From Candidatus Saccharibacteria bacterium oral taxon 488 (lineage in GTDB: Bacteria > Patescibacteriota > Saccharimonadia > Saccharimonadales > Saccharimonadaceae): a stretch of 64,000 nucleotides of DNA. A model generated the notes under the pieces. The model searched no databases and had not been told where the DNA came from. It saw nothing but the letters and a program-made list of their open reading frames with translations. Position numbers and translations under genes: made by a program. Positions 44,279 through 52,906 of the stretch are shown here, piece after piece; the first letter of the stretch is position 1, and each line of letters opens with the position of its first letter. Where the stretch lies: contig CP047920.1 of the NCBI GenBank assembly GCA_010202645.1, positions 620,001-684,000 of the forward strand. The letters run 5' to 3'.

Positions 44279-44994
44279 CGATCACGATTATTCAATTGTA
44301 TCCGCGCGACATGAACCTATATGGCGACTGGGGTAATACGTTGGCGCTGAAAAAGCGGCTGGAATGGCGCGGTTTCACGGTACGTATTATTGATCATAAT
44401 CCGGGCGATACGACTGACTTTGCGGCGGGAGATATGTTCATCGGCGGTGGTGGTCAGAATGCCGGGCAAGAAATTATCCAGGACGATTTGCTGGCACGAG
44501 CAGATGAGCTACGGCGCTTAGCGGAGAGCGGCGTGCCGATGTTGATGATCTGTGGTATGTATCAATTGTTTGGCCGAGCGTTCACCACACACGAGGGACG
44601 CGTGATTCGCGGTGCGGGGATTTTGCCACTAGAGACATACGCCAAGGCAGGGCGCCTGATCGGTAACATCACGCTCGAGAGCGAGGAGTTTGGGCAGATC
44701 GTTGGCTATGAAAATCATAGCGGCCAGACACTGCTCGATGAAGGAGTGTCACCACTGGGGCGCGTGGTGCGGGGTGCTGGCAATGATGAGACTGGCCAAG
44801 TTGAGGGCGCGAGGCTGCACAACATCGTGGCAACGTACCTGCACGGGCCAATCTTGCCAAAGAATCCACGGCTTGCTGATTTTTTGATCACCGCGGCACT
44901 CACGCGAAAAGGCTATACCGATAAGCTCAGCGCGCTACCAATCGACCGCACCGCAGAGCATGCGCAGCGAGTGGCGATGGAGCGAGGGCGGTAA
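44275..44994 (+). CDS. gatD: Lipid II isoglutaminyl synthase, glutaminase subunit
   Basis: Class I glutamine amidotransferase supplying ammonia to MurT. 239 aa. Nucleophile Cys in PMLMICGMYQLFG (about 94), His in ATYLHGPILPKNP (about 189); typical GatD lacks the triad Glu. Substrate region DMNLYGDWGNTLAL matches GatD (NxYGDxGN). Cytoplasmic, at the membrane with MurT. Followed by the tRNA-Pro terminator hairpin. Confidence 0.94.
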   Translation: MTITIIQLYPRDMNLYGDWGNTLALKKRLEWRGFTVRIIDHNPGDTTDFAAGDMFIGGGGQNAGQEIIQDDLLARADELRRLAESGVPMLMICGMYQLFGRAFTTHEGRVIRGAGILPLETYAKAGRLIGNITLESEEFGQIVGYENHSGQTLLDEGVSPLGRVVRGAGNDETGQVEGARLHNIVATYLHGPILPKNPRLADFLITAALTRKGYTDKLSALPIDRTAEHAQRVAMERGR

Positions 44995-45030
44995 GCCAAC
45001 CAGATTAGGTTCACATGCAACCTTCTGCGA

Positions 45031-45062
45031 CAAAAATGCCCCTGGAGCGGAGCTCCGAGGGC
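45031..45062 (-). terminator. Terminator of tRNA-Pro, also a hairpin after gatD
   Basis: GCCCTCGGAGC and GCTCCAGGGGC (minus strand) form an 11-position stem with one mismatch around TCC, then ATTTTTG. On the plus strand the same hairpin follows gatD but lacks a T-run. Confidence 0.7.
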
Positions 45063-45084
45063 GTGTGTTCGAACAAGATGAGTG

Positions 45085-45161
45085 TGGTCGGGGTGAAAGG
45101 ACTCGAACCTTCGACCTCACGGTCCCAAACCGCGCGCGCTAGCCAACTGCGCCACACCCCG
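45085..45161 (-). tRNA. tRNA-Pro (TGG)
   Basis: Acceptor CGGGGTG/CACCCCG, anticodon TGG in GGTTTGGGACC, T-loop TTCGAGTC, discriminator A, encoded CCA (45087-45085). C1-G72 is the normal first pair for bacterial proline tRNA. Confidence 0.95.
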
Positions 45162-45269
45162 AGAAGCTAATCTCGATACTCACTCCGCTTCATTCTACCA
45201 TACTTTACACATTAAATACAGCAATAATTAGCGATTTCAGTTAATATATAACTGTACTCTCTCATAATC

Positions 45270-45896
45270 ATGCCCAATACTAATCACACTACCCACACTA
45301 CTCACCGCCGACAAATGATATATCTCTATACCATTGTCTGCGTGTATCTCATGTTGCCCATCCTGATTTGTATCGGCATTATTCCTTGGAATATGAAATT
45401 CGTGGCACTTATAGTCGGTGCGGCGATGATGTATATATTAATGCGAATTCTCGGCCATACGCATAGTGACATCGGTATCACGCGGCAACGTACTATCTAT
45501 TCACTCAAAACCGTGCTACCGATAACTGTAGCTCTCATTATCGCGGCTGGGCTGTTTCTACTCCTCGAAAAACCTCGATTCTCACCAACCGAAGGGGTAG
45601 GATTTTATATATTTTATATTCTCATCTCGTGTCCGGCACAAGAACTGTTATTCCGCGGCATCCTCAGCCGTATACTGCAAGAACTGCGACTACACCGAAC
45701 ACTGGAGCTTGGGTTAGCAGCCGTCCTCTTTGGCTATGTACATATCATCTACGGCGACATACTCACTGTTGTTATCATGGGCATCGTTGGCCTTTTCTGG
45801 TACCGAGCGTATCAGCAGTCACTGAACGTCATCGGCGTAACGATAAGTCACGTGATACTTGGCGTGATGACAATTGCCCTGGGGATTATTGATTAA
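45270..45896 (+). CDS. CPBP-family intramembrane metalloprotease
   Basis: 208 aa with about six membrane helices. Motif 1 is PAQELLFRGIL: the family's EExxxR pair reads QE, so the first Glu is Gln. Motif 2 is LFGYVHIIYG (FxxxH) and motif 3 is VTISHVILG (HxxxN/B). Eukaryotic relatives cut CAAX proteins; bacterial ones act in immunity to self-made bacteriocins or in processing. No prenyl or bacteriocin gene is nearby. TATAAC at about 45246 is a candidate -10. Confidence 0.85.
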   Translation: MPNTNHTTHTTHRRQMIYLYTIVCVYLMLPILICIGIIPWNMKFVALIVGAAMMYILMRILGHTHSDIGITRQRTIYSLKTVLPITVALIIAAGLFLLLEKPRFSPTEGVGFYIFYILISCPAQELLFRGILSRILQELRLHRTLELGLAAVLFGYVHIIYGDILTVVIMGIVGLFWYRAYQQSLNVIGVTISHVILGVMTIALGIID

Positions 45897-46013
45897 CATT
45901 GACAAGTTACCCCCATTTTGTTTAATGGTAAACAAGATGAGAGGGATGGGACAAGGATCTCCTAGGAAGAGGGTTTTACTAAGGGGAGTGGTGTGCGATA
46001 ATACATAGTAAGT

Positions 46014-46454
46014 ATGAGTATGAAAGATAAATTACGCTCACTTTTTCAGCCACGTTGGCGTCGAGAGATGGATTGGCCAGAGCCACCTCCTGGGAAGAAG
46101 TTGTGGGATCCTCCCGGGGGAATTGAAGTCTATGTGCATTCAGGACTTTCTGAGGCCTATGGGGTTGATGAGACTGTCGGTATGGATAAAGTAGTCTCGG
46201 AGGATAATATTCGTAGAGCCAGGGCATGCCGGGAGATTGGTGATCAGATTGAACAGGGGCTCATTGACAAGAAAGAGGGTTACCGAAGGATCGGTGAATT
46301 GCTTTTAAGTCGCGACCACTTTTTCACCTCAGAAGAAGAACTTGCCGAGCGAGGAATCAGTCTGGCAGCCCTGATCAAGATCGCAGAGCGCAGAGATGAT
46401 CCGGTAGATGATGGGTATGGTGGCTATTCTACTGGGAATTCCGCACATGAATAG
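46014..46454 (+). CDS. Soluble protein of unknown function
   Basis: 146 aa, not recognised. N-terminus basic (KDKLRSLFQPRWRREMD), then a Pro/Gly segment (WPEPPPGKKLWDPPGG), then a helical Arg/Glu-rich part (NIRRARACREIGDQIEQGLIDKKEGYRRIGELLL). No membrane segment. TACATA ends 6 bases before ATG. Its last 31 bases overlap the convergent gene. Codon choice here (GGG, CCT, GAG) looks plainer than in neighbouring genes, which could mean recent arrival; not measured. Confidence 0.5.
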   Translation: MSMKDKLRSLFQPRWRREMDWPEPPPGKKLWDPPGGIEVYVHSGLSEAYGVDETVGMDKVVSEDNIRRARACREIGDQIEQGLIDKKEGYRRIGELLLSRDHFFTSEEELAERGISLAALIKIAERRDDPVDDGYGGYSTGNSAHE

Positions 46455-46909
46455 TGCACCAAACCAATCTCATCAACCTCGACCGAAGCAATCCCTGTGT
46501 CTGCTAATGAGCGGAGTTCCTCTCTTGTCTTTGCTACAGGGCTGGTAGTGAGGAAGGCTATCCTCCCGACATCACCTGATTCACCAGCCATGAGGGCTTG
46601 AAGCGCATTCACATATCGTCCCCTCATCGGATGCCTTAAAAGTAGTTGACGAACTTGAACGGCCAACAATGCCGCTGCCGCCAGTAATCTTTGGTCCCTC
46701 TCGTGCTGCAGGTAAGGTGACTCTACGGTTTGGCCAGGGATCTGGTCATCAATGTCAAGATTATCAGGGCGCCCCTCACGGCGTGCCTTTCTCTTAAGGC
46801 TGCCTCCTTCGACGATGGGTACCCTGAAACACTTACTATTCTCGACAGCTGCGTGACGACGCTCGGACCCATTGGATTCTCTTCGGGGGGTTATAGTGGT
46901 TCTTCCTTT
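46424..46909 (-). CDS. Protein of unknown function
   Basis: 161 aa, not recognised. Arg-rich N-terminus (RRESNGSERRHAAVE; SLKRKARREGRPD). Middle helix region QRLLAAAALLAVQVRQLLLRHP. C-terminal KTREELRSLADTGIASVEVDEIGLVHYSC. I chose ATG 46909 as TAATAG ends 7 bases before it; the frame opens at 46933. Convergent with, and overlapping, the 46014 gene. The pair sits alone between the CPBP protease and the NAD locus. Confidence 0.45.
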   Translation of the reverse strand, partial: KGRTTITPRRESNGSERRHAAVENSKCFRVPIVEGGSLKRKARREGRPDNLDIDDQIPGQTVESPYLQHERDQRLLAAAALLAVQVRQLLLRHPMRGRYVNALQALMAGESGDVGRIAFLTTSPVAKTREELRSLADTGIASVEVDEIGLVHYSCAEFPVE

Positions 46910-46966
46910 CATTTCCCAGCTATTATTACACAATTCACATCAGTCTTCAAGGGCACAATGTCTGCC

Positions 46967-46995
46967 TTGGCAAACCAGCTGCTTCAGGGTACTAT
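46967..46995 (+). promoter_or_regulatory. Leaderless promoter of the NrtR-like gene
   Basis: -35 TTGGCA (46967-46972), 17-base spacer, -10 TACTAT (46990-46995), 7 bases to ATG 47003. TGTAT-GAA-ATACA at 47000-47012 is a short palindrome across the start codon, a possible operator. Confidence 0.5.
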
Positions 46996-47002
46996 ATATT
47001 GT

Positions 47003-47680
47003 ATGAAATACACGAAACCATACGTTCCACCGACGCTCACCGTTGATGCAGTGATATTTCAAATTAGCAGCGGCGCACTAGAAGTCCTACTCCTAAAGCG
47101 CCCCAACGAACCGTTCAAGGGTGAATGGGCGCTACCCGGCGGATACAATGCCAAGGGCGAGACGACCACAGCCGCACTGAGACGTATCGTTACCCAAAAA
47201 ACGGGCGTAGATGTTGAGAGTGACCTGAGCTATATTGAGCAGCTCTATACCTTTGACACGGTTGACCGTGACCCACGAGGACATGCTGTATCGGTGACGT
47301 ACCTCGGGTGTGGACGCGCTATCACGCTCGACGAGGCGACGTCACATGCAACATTTTTTGATGTACATAATCTACCGCCGCTGGCTTATGATCACGCCAG
47401 CATTGTTGAATACGCCAGAGAACGACTGATCGCCAAGCTAACATATACGAATGCTGTGTCGGCATTTCTGGAGCGGCGTTTTACCCTGACCCAACTACAG
47501 AACGCCTATGAAATTATCTTTGATCGTGAATTTGACAAGCGTAATTTTCGCAAAAAATTCCTCGGCCTCAGTCTCATTCATGAAACCGACGAGTTGTGGC
47601 GTGACGGCGCACATCGTCCAGCAAAACTATACGAGTTTAATTCCCAAAACCTCGAGACGTTATCGCGGAGCTTTGATTAG
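47003..47680 (+). CDS. nrtR: NrtR-like regulator (NUDIX domain plus C-terminal winged helix)
   Basis: 225 aa. NUDIX-like domain 1-140 with LLLKRPNEPFKGEWALPGG and a degenerate box NAKGETTTAALRRIVTQKTGV (canonical REUxEE lost), as in NrtR, which binds ADP-ribose without needing catalysis. Residues about 150-225 are a winged helix (FTLTQLQNAYEIIFDREFDKRNFRKKFLGLSLI). NrtR represses NAD salvage genes and is released by ADP-ribose. The next two genes are pncA and pncB, which supports the call strongly. The long open frame from 46730 is not used. Confidence 0.85.
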   Translation: MKYTKPYVPPTLTVDAVIFQISSGALEVLLLKRPNEPFKGEWALPGGYNAKGETTTAALRRIVTQKTGVDVESDLSYIEQLYTFDTVDRDPRGHAVSVTYLGCGRAITLDEATSHATFFDVHNLPPLAYDHASIVEYARERLIAKLTYTNAVSAFLERRFTLTQLQNAYEIIFDREFDKRNFRKKFLGLSLIHETDELWRDGAHRPAKLYEFNSQNLETLSRSFD

Positions 47681-47744
47681 CTAATATCACCAAGCCAGGG
47701 GCAGGATAGGGTATCGATTTTTTATATTATTTTACCAATTAGTG

Positions 47745-47803
47745 TTGACTACACAATAACTAGTTGCTAGACTATACAGTAAGTGTAGTTTATACATTAA
47801 GTA
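47745..47803 (+). promoter_or_regulatory. pncA promoter with candidate NrtR sites
   Basis: -35 TTGACT (47745-47750), 17 bases, -10 TAGACT (47768-47773). Overlapping this: inverted arms ACTACAC (47748-47754) and GTGTAGT (47783-47789), palindrome AACTAGTT (47758-47765), and near-identical repeats TATACAGTAAGT (47773-47784) and TATACATTAAGT (47791-47802). A ribosome site AAGGAGGT follows. Which of these NrtR uses is unknown. Confidence 0.5.
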
Positions 47804-47815
47804 AGGAGGTAATCT

Positions 47816-48454
47816 ATGGAAACAGTAAACCCAACCCGAAATGTACTTGTTGCCGTTGATGTGCAGCATGATTTTATCGATGGCAGCCTAGCAGTTGCCG
47901 AGGGTAAGCAGGTCGTTACCCCGCTCAATACCATCGCCGAGACGGTGCGGCACCATGATGGACAAGTGGTTTTTACTCGCGACTGGCACCCCGCTAAAAC
48001 ACCACATTTTAGTAATTTTGGTGGCCAGTGGCCAGTTCATTGTGTCGCTGGCACAACCGGCGCTGCCTTTCATGATAAGCTTGACGTGCGACCCGATGAC
48101 ATTGTTATCAACAAAGGCATGGGTCAAACTGACGGGTATTCTGGTTGGGAGGGTCAAAGTGACACAGGCGAGACGCTGGAGACCATCATCACACCACGAA
48201 CACCTCACGAGAAGGTTAAAGTATTTCTCGGCGGGCTCGCAACTGACTTTTGCGTCAAAGCGACTGCTCTGGATATTGCCAACCACTTCCGAGACGATGC
48301 GCGCGTTTCCATCCATCTACTGCGAGAGGCTATCCGTGCTGTTGGACTCACACCAACTGACGAAGAAGAGGCCTTAGCCGCCATGAAAGAGGCCCACGTT
48401 CTCGCGGTTTCAACCAGTGAGGCTAAAACGATGATCGAAAGGAGTGTTCAATGA
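47816..48454 (+). CDS. pncA: Nicotinamidase
   Basis: Hydrolyses nicotinamide to nicotinate, the first step of NAD salvage. 212 aa, isochorismatase-like fold. Catalytic Asp in AVDVQHDFIDGS (about 15), metal ligands Asp/His in TRDWHPAKTPHF, Lys in VINKGMG, Cys in LATDFCVKATALD. Strong Shine-Dalgarno GGAGGT. ATGA overlap with pncB means coupled translation. Confidence 0.94.
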   Translation: METVNPTRNVLVAVDVQHDFIDGSLAVAEGKQVVTPLNTIAETVRHHDGQVVFTRDWHPAKTPHFSNFGGQWPVHCVAGTTGAAFHDKLDVRPDDIVINKGMGQTDGYSGWEGQSDTGETLETIITPRTPHEKVKVFLGGLATDFCVKATALDIANHFRDDARVSIHLLREAIRAVGLTPTDEEEALAAMKEAHVLAVSTSEAKTMIERSVQ

Positions 48455-49689
48455 ACCGTGAACCTAAATTATCACAAGGACTAGATTATTATAAGGCGAC
48501 CATGGGCCAGCTGGAGCACGCCAAGCATCCTGATGCCGAGGTCACCTTCACCTTGAAGAATCGCGCCCATACCCTGCTATCGGAATTTGTAAGCGCAGAA
48601 GAATTACACGACCGGCTCGGTAATGTAGCACATGGTTGGCAGCCCGATGAGATCGCCTACCTCGCCAGCCTACAAAATCAAGACAGCACAGCACAATTCA
48701 CGCCAGAATACCTTGACTTTTTACGCGACAATCCCCTACCACCTGTTAACATTGGTTATGATGAGCGCGGTGATTTAGCGGTTAGTACTACAGGCAAATG
48801 GCCACTGGTTACATTTTGGGAAACAGTGGTCATGAGCGAGCTGAACGAATTATATTTCCAGAATAAACTTGCCCATGAAGGTAGTTCACTAAAAGAACTA
48901 TATGCCGAAGGAGATCGGCGCTTAAGCGAGAAAATTGATATGTTAAAAAATCGCCCAGAAATCAAGTTCTCGGACTTCGGTACACGACGACGGTTCAGCT
49001 ACGACTGGCAAAAGCACGTCATTGAACGCGTTGCACGTGAACTTCCTGATAATTTCGTTGGCACCTCAAATATTTATTTGGCACATGAGCTTGGCTTGCG
49101 GCCAATTGGTACATTCGCACATGAATTACCGATGGTTTACGCGGCACTGGCCGACAAGGCTGGCGACAATCCGTTAGATGGCCACTATCAGGTACTCCAA
49201 GATTGGCAGCAACTGTATGGCGAAGGTTTGTCAACTGCCTTAACTGACACGTTTACGACTAAGTTCTTTTTCGCTGACTTCACGCCGGAGCAAATGGCTT
49301 CATGGCAAGCCCTGCGTCATGACTCTGGTGACCCGATGGAGTTTGGTGACATGGTGATTGCATTTTACGAGCAGCACGGTATCGATCCGCGCCAAAAGAC
49401 AATCGTCTTTAGTGATGGACTGGATATCGAGACAATTATCAAACTGGCTGATTATTTCAAGGATCGTATCAAGGTAACATTTGGCTGGGGCACAACACTG
49501 ACAAACGACCTCGGAGTTAAGGCAAATAATTTCGTCATGAAAGCCACTGCGGTTGATGGCGTGCCGACAGTTAAACTGAGCGACGTTGAAGGTAAGCACA
49601 CGGGCCCAGACGATAAAATTGAAGAATATAAAACACATGTAAAAACAGCGATCGGACATCAGGCGTTACGCCAATCGGTTGCCGCATGA
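48451..49689 (+). CDS. pncB: Nicotinate phosphoribosyltransferase
   Basis: Makes nicotinate mononucleotide from nicotinate and PRPP with ATP. 412 aa. Starts LDYYKATMGQ (usually LTDLYxLTM-type), RRRFSYDWQ, TSNIYLAHELGLRPIGTFAHELPM with the phosphorylated His, and FSDGLDIETII...FGWGTTLTNDLG for PRPP binding. The adjacent pncA supplies its substrate. NadD and NadE, needed to finish NAD, are not in the window. Confidence 0.95.
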   Translation: MNREPKLSQGLDYYKATMGQLEHAKHPDAEVTFTLKNRAHTLLSEFVSAEELHDRLGNVAHGWQPDEIAYLASLQNQDSTAQFTPEYLDFLRDNPLPPVNIGYDERGDLAVSTTGKWPLVTFWETVVMSELNELYFQNKLAHEGSSLKELYAEGDRRLSEKIDMLKNRPEIKFSDFGTRRRFSYDWQKHVIERVARELPDNFVGTSNIYLAHELGLRPIGTFAHELPMVYAALADKAGDNPLDGHYQVLQDWQQLYGEGLSTALTDTFTTKFFFADFTPEQMASWQALRHDSGDPMEFGDMVIAFYEQHGIDPRQKTIVFSDGLDIETIIKLADYFKDRIKVTFGWGTTLTNDLGVKANNFVMKATAVDGVPTVKLSDVEGKHTGPDDKIEEYKTHVKTAIGHQALRQSVAA

Positions 49690-49702
49690 GTAACGCAATC
49701 AG

Positions 49703-50338
49703 CTACGCGTTCACCGCCTCAATCTCCACCGACAGCACGTCTTTATTCGTCGGTAGATCAGACGTCGGCTCAAAGGTGTAAACCAGTAACTGACCAAACG
49801 GCATTTCCACATGGGCCATATCTGCTTCTGGTACGTGGTCGAGGTGCTTCATTAACGCACGGATAGAATTACCATGCGCCACCAATAGAATGTTCTCACC
49901 CGCCTGTAATTTCGGTAGAATTTCTCGCTCAAAGTATGGCACGACCCGCGCATAGACGTCTTTAAGCGTTTCACCGCCCGGCACCGGATAGTCCCAACCG
50001 CGTCGGATGCCATTGAACGCTTCCTCGCCAATCTCAGCCTTGACTTCCCACTTATTTTTACCGGTCAGATCACCATAATCACGCTCGTTCAGCTCGGCCG
50101 CCTGCGTTGTTGGTAAACTGCCCTTACCGCGCCCCTCGAGCAATGCGTCCAGCGTTTGGTGCGTCCGCTGCAGCGCCGACGTATACGCCTCATCAAACCT
50201 GATGTCTTTGAGTAGAGCACCCAGCCGCACTGTGTCGGCCCGCCCCTTTTCCGTAAGTCCCACGTCAGTCCAGCCCGTCCACTTGCCGAGCAGATTCCAT
50301 TCACTCTCGCCGTGTCGACTGATAACCAATATTCCCAT
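49703..50338 (-). CDS. gpmA: 2,3-bisphosphoglycerate-dependent phosphoglycerate mutase
   Basis: Interconverts 3- and 2-phosphoglycerate in glycolysis. 211 aa. Phospho-His in VISRHGESEWN (about 9), TSALQRTHQT, ELNERDYGDLTGKNK, second His in LLVAHGNSIRALM. Two adjacent ATGs (50341, 50338) follow GGAGGAGG; the second has the better spacing. Slightly shorter than E. coli GpmA (250 aa). Downstream of the NUDIX gene on the same strand. Confidence 0.95.
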   Translation of the reverse strand: MGILVISRHGESEWNLLGKWTGWTDVGLTEKGRADTVRLGALLKDIRFDEAYTSALQRTHQTLDALLEGRGKGSLPTTQAAELNERDYGDLTGKNKWEVKAEIGEEAFNGIRRGWDYPVPGGETLKDVYARVVPYFEREILPKLQAGENILLVAHGNSIRALMKHLDHVPEADMAHVEMPFGQLLVYTFEPTSDLPTNKDVLSVEIEAVNA

Positions 50339-50361
50339 CATTCCTCCTCCGTTTATTTTTC

Positions 50362-50886
50362 CTACGAACCAAATCCCACGAATTGCGTAACCGCCTCTTG
50401 ACGTTCGTCATCGCTGTCAACGATTCGCGTCTCGACATAACCGCCTGGCCGATGAAGAGCCCAATGCGGTATTGACCACGCGAATCCTTCATTGCTTGCC
50501 AGCACTGCATCACGACTCAGGAACTGATAAGCATCAATTTCTGACTGCTGCAAGACAATTCGCTCCAGCCGCTCATCGTCCAGTACTGCCTTGAACACAT
50601 ACTGATGCGCCAGCCCTTTGTCGCTGGAGCGTGACGCCACCGCAAAAAACGAAACTTCCTCCTCAGCAACCACTAGACCGACCTCTTCCTGGGTTTCGCG
50701 AAGTGCTGCCTGTAGCGGCGTTTCGCCAGCGTCAACCATACCACCAGGCAGACTCCAATGCGTCTTGTAATACGCCTTGACTGTGAGCAGCTCGCCCGCT
50801 GAATTTTCGATCAGCAGTGCGGCGCTGGCGATCCGAGTGTCCTGCGTCTTCAGCCACTCCTCATGCGGCAACCAACCACTTCTCAT
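50362..50886 (-). CDS. NUDIX hydrolase
   Basis: 174 aa with a textbook NUDIX box: GGMVDAGETPLQAALRETQEEVGL, all key residues present. A helper strand HWSLPGG comes before it. Cleaves a nucleoside diphosphate linked to some group; substrate unknown (ADP-ribose, dNTP and others are common). The TAA of rny and this ATG share one base (TAATG), so it is coupled to rny. This raises a role in RNA end trimming or nucleotide cleanup, but that is inference. Confidence 0.88.
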   Translation of the reverse strand: MRSGWLPHEEWLKTQDTRIASAALLIENSAGELLTVKAYYKTHWSLPGGMVDAGETPLQAALRETQEEVGLVVAEEEVSFFAVASRSSDKGLAHQYVFKAVLDDERLERIVLQQSEIDAYQFLSRDAVLASNEGFAWSIPHWALHRPGGYVETRIVDSDDERQEAVTQFVGFGS

Positions 50887-52376
50887 TATTTTGCATACTC
50901 GATTGCCCGTGTTTCGCGGATAACGTTAACCTTGATGGTGCCTGGGTACTGCATGGTCGATTCAATCTTGGTGGCAATATCGCGCGATAACTTAAATGCG
51001 CTTAGATCATCAATGTCCTCTGACCGGACAATCACCCGCACTTCACGCCCGGCCGATATCGCATAGGCCTTATCAACGCCGGCAAAGCTGGTTGCTACAT
51101 TTTCTAGATCACGCATCCGCTCAGCAAAGTTCTCAGCCGAAATATTGCGCGCTCCTGGCCGAGCAGCGCTGGCAGCGTCGCACACTCGCACGATCAGTGC
51201 CTCTGGTGTCGTCGCCTCGATATCATCGTGATGCGCTTCGATGGCGTGAACGATCCGCTCATCCATGCCGTATTTGCGCGCTAGCTCGGCACCGATGTGG
51301 TGATGCTTGCCCTCGATCTTGTGCGTCACCGCCTTGCCAACGTCATGCAGCAGTGTCGCGATTTTCGTGATGCGGACATCGGCACCAATTTCCTCAGCGA
51401 TCATTCCAGCCATCTGAGCCATCTCGGTGGAATGCTTCAATACGTTCTGCCCGTAACTCGTTCGGAATTTCAGCTCACCTAGCAGTCGCTGCATTTCCTT
51501 CGGGATGCCGACGACGCCCGTCTCGCGCATGGCATCCTCGCCAGCCTGCTTGACTTCTTTATCGATCTGTTTTTTCGCCTTGGCGACGACTTCTTCGATG
51601 CGCGCTGGATGGATGCGGCCATCTTTCATCAGCATCTCGAGGCTCAAGCGAGCCACTTGCCGGCGAATTGGATCAAAGCTTGAGAGCACAATCATACCCG
51701 GCGTGTCATCCACCAAAATATCGACACCAGTCTCGCGCTGCAACGCCTGAATGTTGCGGCCTTCTTTGCCAATGATTCGACCTTTCATCTCATCATCAGT
51801 CAGTTTGACGGCCGTGACTGTTCGCTCAGCTGTCACCTCGCTGCTCATCCGCTCCATCGCTGTGAGCAAGATCATCTGCGCCCGTTCCTCGGCATCATCC
51901 ATAGCCTCATGTTGTAATTTCGACACCAAGCTAACTAGGTCGTTCTTGATATCGCGCTCGGTCATTTGCATGAGCTTGTCGGCAGCATCCTTTTTCTTTA
52001 GGCCGGCAATCTTCTCGAGCTTCTCCTGCTGACGCGTGCGGATAGTGCGAATCTCTTCCTTGAGATTGTCAACCTCATCCTCGTGCGTACGCAGCTTCTC
52101 CGCCCGCTTATCTAGTTCGTCCAATTTCCGATCCAGCGTCTGCTCGCGATCCGCCAACCGATTCTCGGTCTTTTGCCACTCGCGCCGGCGCTCATTTTCG
52201 ATTTTTAAGGCTTCGTCCTTAGCTTTCAGGACAATGTCGCTGGCCTTACTCTTTGCCTCGGCAATGTCACGCTCAATTTGCGACTTGCCATTAGCTTGCC
52301 TTGTTCGCTGATAGGCGTAAAAACCGCCCACGCCAAGTGCCGCGCCAACCAAGCCGCCAATAACTATTCCTACCAT
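50886..52376 (-). CDS. rny: Ribonuclease Y
   Basis: Membrane-bound endoribonuclease that begins mRNA decay. 496 aa. N-terminal helix (VGIVIGGLVGAALGVGGFYAY), long coiled coil (about 30-190), KH domain (GRIIGKEGRNIQALQRETGVDILVDD in two parts), and HD domain with catalytic ATLLHDVGKAV near 350. Ends with the usual IKVNVIRETRAIEYAK. ATG 52376 follows AAAGGAAA; the frame is open to 52418. Operon with the NUDIX gene. Confidence 0.96.
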   Translation of the reverse strand: MVGIVIGGLVGAALGVGGFYAYQRTRQANGKSQIERDIAEAKSKASDIVLKAKDEALKIENERRREWQKTENRLADREQTLDRKLDELDKRAEKLRTHEDEVDNLKEEIRTIRTRQQEKLEKIAGLKKKDAADKLMQMTERDIKNDLVSLVSKLQHEAMDDAEERAQMILLTAMERMSSEVTAERTVTAVKLTDDEMKGRIIGKEGRNIQALQRETGVDILVDDTPGMIVLSSFDPIRRQVARLSLEMLMKDGRIHPARIEEVVAKAKKQIDKEVKQAGEDAMRETGVVGIPKEMQRLLGELKFRTSYGQNVLKHSTEMAQMAGMIAEEIGADVRITKIATLLHDVGKAVTHKIEGKHHHIGAELARKYGMDERIVHAIEAHHDDIEATTPEALIVRVCDAASAARPGARNISAENFAERMRDLENVATSFAGVDKAYAISAGREVRVIVRSEDIDDLSAFKLSRDIATKIESTMQYPGTIKVNVIRETRAIEYAK

Positions 52377-52531
52377 ATGATTTCCTTTCTTTTCTGACCA
52401 ATCGCCCCGGGTATACACCCCGAGAAATGTATCAACGACTGACCATATTCAACTGATGCAATAAAACGGCCCAAGCCACTAATCTAAAGCCGCCTTACTT
52501 TTATTGTACGATATTGCGGAGGAAAATACCA
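52377..52531. other. Gap between tsaB and rny
   Basis: About 155 bases, probably the end of the pil-tsa operon and the start of the rny transcript. On the minus strand a GGCGGC...GGCCGTTTTATT region could form a weak hairpin, and GGGGTGTATACCC lies nearer rny. I see no clear promoter or gene. Confidence 0.35.
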
Positions 52532-52906
52532 CTATTTGCGCGGAGCCGTGATGTGAGCTTCGCCGCCATATTCGGGGAGAATAATCGTGTCGTTTTCGCC
52601 GCACTTCAGCCGCTCCAGGCAGTCATCTCGCCAGTGATCGCCACTACTGCCAACGATCGGAACACCGAGTCCCTCCGCCAACGTGTTTGCCACCGCACAG
52701 CCAATCCTCAGTCCCGTAAAGCTACCCGGCCCACGCATGATGCCGATACCACTGATGTGGTGAATATCGCCGGTCTGTTCATCCAAAAATCGTAGCAGCC
52801 CCCGAGCCAAACCACGACCCACTTCCCAAGCCACCTCTCGCCGGGTATCGCCCTGAACGATCGTTAGATAGCACGTCATCGTCGATGTATCGAGCAGAAT
52901 AATCAC
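52532..52906 (-). CDS. tsaB: TsaB, shortened form
   Basis: Partner of TsaD in making N6-threonylcarbamoyl-adenosine (t6A37) in tRNA. 124 aa, against about 230 in E. coli. Start IILLDTSTMTCYLTI and the core GIGIMRGPGSFTGLRIGCAVANTLAEGLG are clear. The C-terminal half is missing: it ends soon after VVGSSGDHW with a short acidic/basic tail. Short forms that keep the TsaD dimer surface are plausible. ATGA overlap with tsaE. Confidence 0.88.
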   Translation of the reverse strand: MIILLDTSTMTCYLTIVQGDTRREVAWEVGRGLARGLLRFLDEQTGDIHHISGIGIMRGPGSFTGLRIGCAVANTLAEGLGVPIVGSSGDHWRDDCLERLKCGENDTIILPEYGGEAHITAPRK

